The notes below the pieces were generated by a model. The model was not told the DNA's origin. It did not search any database and saw only the letters and a list, made by a program, of their open reading frames with translations. From Manihot esculenta (lineage: Eukaryota; Streptophyta; Magnoliopsida; Malpighiales; Euphorbiaceae), in assembly GCF_001659605.2 (NCBI RefSeq), contig NC_035178.2, positions 4,369,734 to 4,433,733 on the forward strand: a stretch of 64,000 nucleotides of DNA, read 5' to 3'. The position numbers were made by a program, and so were the translations under genes. Positions 60,901 to 64,000 of the stretch are shown in pieces; positions within the stretch are counted from its first letter, which is position 1; each line of letters opens with the position of its first letter.

Positions 60901-63167
60901 TATCATTGATCAAATATATCACATATTGTAGATAATTTGATTTGATTGATGAAAATGACATGATTAAATAAAACCTAAAATTAATGTATAAAGCCATATG
61001 ACATGGATGGAGGAAAAACTAGAAAATACTGTAAGATAGGGAAAATGCTAACTTGGCAATGCCTATGTACTGTTCTCGGAGATCTGGTGTTTGGACCCAT
61101 AAAGTAGCTCGCACATCAGCACTGGTAACATTGTTACCAAATATTCGAACCACAGCAATGGCCTCGTAAGCTAATTTTCTCTGCACTCTTCCAGTTATCT
61201 CCTGCTGGATTCCATTCCAACTTTGATTGCGTTCAGTTGCAGATGCAAAAATTTTTCCAGACTGGGGGACAATTTTCCCATCTGCCATAGAATCATGCAG
61301 GGCAATCTTGCAGCCTCTTCCAGACCAGTTATTCAGGCCATCCTCAAATTTGGGATTTATGATGATGTTTGCATCTCCATCTCCAGCAATGTCACTTGGG
61401 GTGCATATATTCTTTCATGTCAAAATGATGAAAAAGATAATTCAAATTTATCATTAAAATTTAGAGAAAATAATTTGTAATAAACAAAATATGATAGAAA
61501 CAAACTTCTAAACCATGTTACATCAACGAATTAAAGATTTTGTGTTCAGGAAAATGAACAAATCTCTTCATTTAAAGTTTGAGTAAGGAGCAAAATATTT
61601 TAAGATGAAAAATTACACTGAAGTTACTTTGACTGGAGCATGTAATAACTACTGATTCTATGAGTAAGTCCACTCCAGGAGAAGGCCCTTCCAAGTAAAA
61701 AACAACTTGGTCAGGCATGGTTAACAGGGTGAATGTGCCTTCCAACTTTTCCCACCCCTCCTTTGACACAGTCGTTCTGCACGGTTAACTCTGTTAACAC
61801 AATTTGCATGTTTCATTTAAAGAAGAAACATAATAAAAGGAAGCAACAAATCCATTACTTTGCAATGAACAAATAGTCAGTTAGTGAATCTCTGTATCTC
61901 AGTTTCAAAGTCCCAAGTACATCAGCCGGTCCCTGCATAGGTCCTGATACCCCAACACGTGCAGAAACTGAGTAAGTGTAACCCGGAGAAATCCTGCTCG
62001 TGATATCTTGCTCCAATCCCTGCCAGCATTCTTTTCGATTTGAGACAACAGCATAATTACTGCCTGGCTTTGCTACAAATCCTGGGTGACCCGACTCTGC
62101 TGAAACCACAAAGCCATTGCAGCAATTTGGGTGCCAAGAATGCAGACCTCCAGAGAAGTCGTGGTTTATTATAATATTGGTCGCACTGTTGCCACTTGAA
62201 CCACTCATGCCTGGGTTTACATTCTGTCAAACAAAGAAGGGAGTAAATCTTGGACAGGGAAATATCTAATACAGGAAAGTTATTTAGATCATTAAATACA
62301 AGTTTAAAACAGCAATCTTTCACATGTACATATTTAAAATTAACACACTACAAAAGCTTAGGTTAAAAGATCAAATTCCTTGCATTAACTGATAAGTAAA
62401 GTGCTTGCTAGCAGCAGGGTTCAAAAAGATCCATAAGATGAAGACAGTGATCGAGTGAGTTGATAATTGAAAATCAGATTCTTTTAGTAACCAATCCAGC
62501 TCCGATTCATGTGCACATTAATATTCAGCCGTATTTTTGTTCTTATCTCATCATTGGAAATTTCAACTTCAAATCTGAATAAATTTATTTTGCACTGTCC
62601 AAGAATAAGGAAAAAAAGAGGAAAAAGAAAAAGAAAAAACTTATTATATTCGTTAGTAATTTATTTGCAATGAATTCCTATCCTTGGACGAGAATCTGTC
62701 AATGTGGAAACTTTAATCATACAATGTCAAGACACTCTGTGGCTCAATTCACTAGAATTATAAAATGGTATATTCTATAAGCAGCAAAAGCATAAAAATT
62801 TTAACAAACACACCTAATGCAATAAAACTACACAAAAGAGAAAAAAAAAATAAAATAAAATAAAAAAGAGGAAAGAACGCCAAACACAGATCAAACTTTC
62901 ACCTCTGACTTCTTGTTGCCATTTTTCACCTGTGGGTTCTCCATGGTTGCAGTGGGTTTCTACACAAAATAAAGATCAAGCAAAACAACTATTACAAGAG
63001 AAAGACAGTGTTGGATATGTTTTAACCTTAAATAGTACAACCAAGAACAGTTCTTACTTTCTTAATATATAGAGAACCAAAATTAGTACCTGGGGCTGGG
63101 GTTGTTTTTGCCTGCGACTTGTCTTGGATGCTCGACTGCTGAAGCGCCAAGCAGAGGACCTCCTCAT
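57996..63167 (-). CDS. XYN: GH10 endo-1,4-beta-xylanase with three CBM22 modules
   Basis: Eight exons, 63167-63090, 62959-62903, 62223-61859, 61776-61617, 61411-61053, 60841-60664, 60417-59881 and 59114-57996, give 950 residues. Three CBM22-type modules lie at about 56-219, 232-395 and 404-566. Each begins with a INHDFSGG/INPKFEDG/IQNSNLSDG-type strand and ends in YLEGPSPGVDLL-like motifs. The GH10 domain follows, with the acid/base Glu in DVNNEMLHG (Glu726) and the nucleophile in WFTELDVSS (Glu827), so the active site looks intact. It would cut xylan backbones in secondary cell walls. The start MRRSSAWRFSS is basic without a clear signal peptide, as in Arabidopsis XYN1/RXF12 relatives, so secretion is uncertain. 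The family's usual length is about 900-1,000. It neighbours KNAT1. Confidence 0.94.
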
Positions 63168-64000
63168 TTTATACGCATCGTTTTCGAGGTTTTCAAGTGT
63201 GGTCTACGAAAAGAGCACGGGCCAACTACACCCAACAGTCAATCAAATTCCTTAAGGATAAACCCACTGAGCTTTTGTCCCTCTCCTATGGTGTCTTTTG
63301 TCGGGGTTCATCCAACCTAAAAATTAACAAAAGCTGTTGCCCCTTCTTTTTGTTTAAAATACATATTAAAAACCGCCAATTGGAAAAATTTTTTTCTGCC
63401 TATCCTTCTCTGCAAGGCTAAGGCTCTTGAGAATTGAGAGTTCCCCTGTACTACAATTGCTTTGTCTTGCAGATTGGGTAAACCTATTACCCTTGAATGC
63501 TTGAATTGGAATAGAAGGTTTAGAGGTTTGGATATGCTCCATTCTCGATTCGATCACCATTGCTTTTTCTTTCTTTCTTTTGGATTAAGCCTTTGATTAC
63601 AAGGCAATGTCTTATTGGTTTCGCGTAATGTTAGGTGAGGACCATGCTTCAAAGTTACATGTTCCACAGCTACAATATATATTTGGGTATTGGGTAACTG
63701 TGCGAATTATTGCACGGAAAAACATCCATTTCTGCTGTGCATAGACTGCGAGTTCATATCAAACAGCCTGTGCTTTATGTTCAAGCCAATTCTACCAAAT
63801 TTTACTTCACATGATAACTTTGTCACAGTTTTAGTGGATTCTGCAGGATCAGGCAAGCCGGAGAATCCGAACTATTCCACATTGCGGGTCTCTTTTAGAA
63901 GCAAAAGTTGATTTTTGGGTAAACGATACAGAAACGCCCTTGGAACTGTCTAGGAATTCTTCCCATTTGATGAGATCATCTCAGTTATTGTCTGCCTGGA
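63168..64000. other. region upstream of the GH10 gene, to the window edge
   Basis: This holds the promoter and leader of the minus-strand xylanase gene. A Cys-rich open frame at 63690-63911 is listed separately. Nothing else is supported. Confidence 0.6.
63690..63911 (+). pseudogene. possible DC1-like (Cys/His-rich) fragment
   Basis: The frame is open for about 73 codons without an ATG start. It reads NYCTEKHPFLLCIDCEF, then SLCFMFKPILP and SHDNFVTVL. The spacing of C..C, an aromatic core, LP and a following His recalls half of a plant DC1 domain. There is no intact gene around it, so it may be a fragment of a decayed DC1 gene or one exon of a gene beyond the window. The resemblance is weak. 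Confidence 0.25.

Noticed and set aside
1..64000. CRISPR array, operon, rRNA, or viral gene
   Set aside because: The repeats are degenerate or simple and lack regular spacers. Genes are spliced and separately arranged. No rRNA or viral protein resemblance was seen.

Overview
This window is nuclear DNA of a flowering plant, most likely a woody or tropical eudicot. It is AT-rich between genes. The genes have many introns with plant-type splice sites, and their proteins match Arabidopsis families closely. The species cannot be fixed from sequence alone.

Ten protein-coding genes could be rebuilt exon by exon with consistent phases. Left to right: (1) a type-2 ACC synthase (+, 2156-4334), the ethylene biosynthesis step; (2) an OSCA/CSC1-like HYP1-type channel (+, 6589-13667); (3) a probable plastid membrane protein of unknown function (-, 14457-15959); (4) an R2R3-MYB of the RAX/MYB68/MYB84 group (-, 18882-20269); (5) and (6) two tandem branched-chain aminotransferases (-, 23628-26050 and 28840-33916); (7) a 61-residue Cys-rich protein ending in a CaaL-like prenylation signal (-, 34825-35010); (8) an HD-Zip II factor of the HAT22/HAT9 type (+, 40591-41654); (9) a KNAT1/BREVIPEDICELLUS class I KNOX gene with a 3.8 kb third intron (-, 46267-51453); (10) a GH10 xylanase with three CBM22 modules (-, 57996-63167).

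The rest is intergenic: AT-rich DNA, simple repeats, at least four relics of one inverted-repeat element, a roughly 1 kb foldback element with an internal minisatellite, and a tRNA-derived SINE-like insertion. A DC1-like protein fragment lies at the right edge.

The genes are not an operon and need not act together. Their order does look like an old conserved block: ACS-MYB-BCAT, ACS-HAT22/HAT9, KNAT1-GH10 and GH10-BCAT-BCAT neighbourhoods occur separately in Arabidopsis (recalled, not searched). The most notable single observation is that the second BCAT (28840-33916) is intact but has Asn where the PLP-binding Lys should be, and a second active-site change. Other points are GC-AG introns, two substitutions near the cofactor site of the ACC synthase, a G-box cluster upstream of the OSCA gene, and telo-box motifs in KNAT1. 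I saw no CRISPR array, rRNA gene, intact tRNA gene, viral gene or wholly new multi-gene system.
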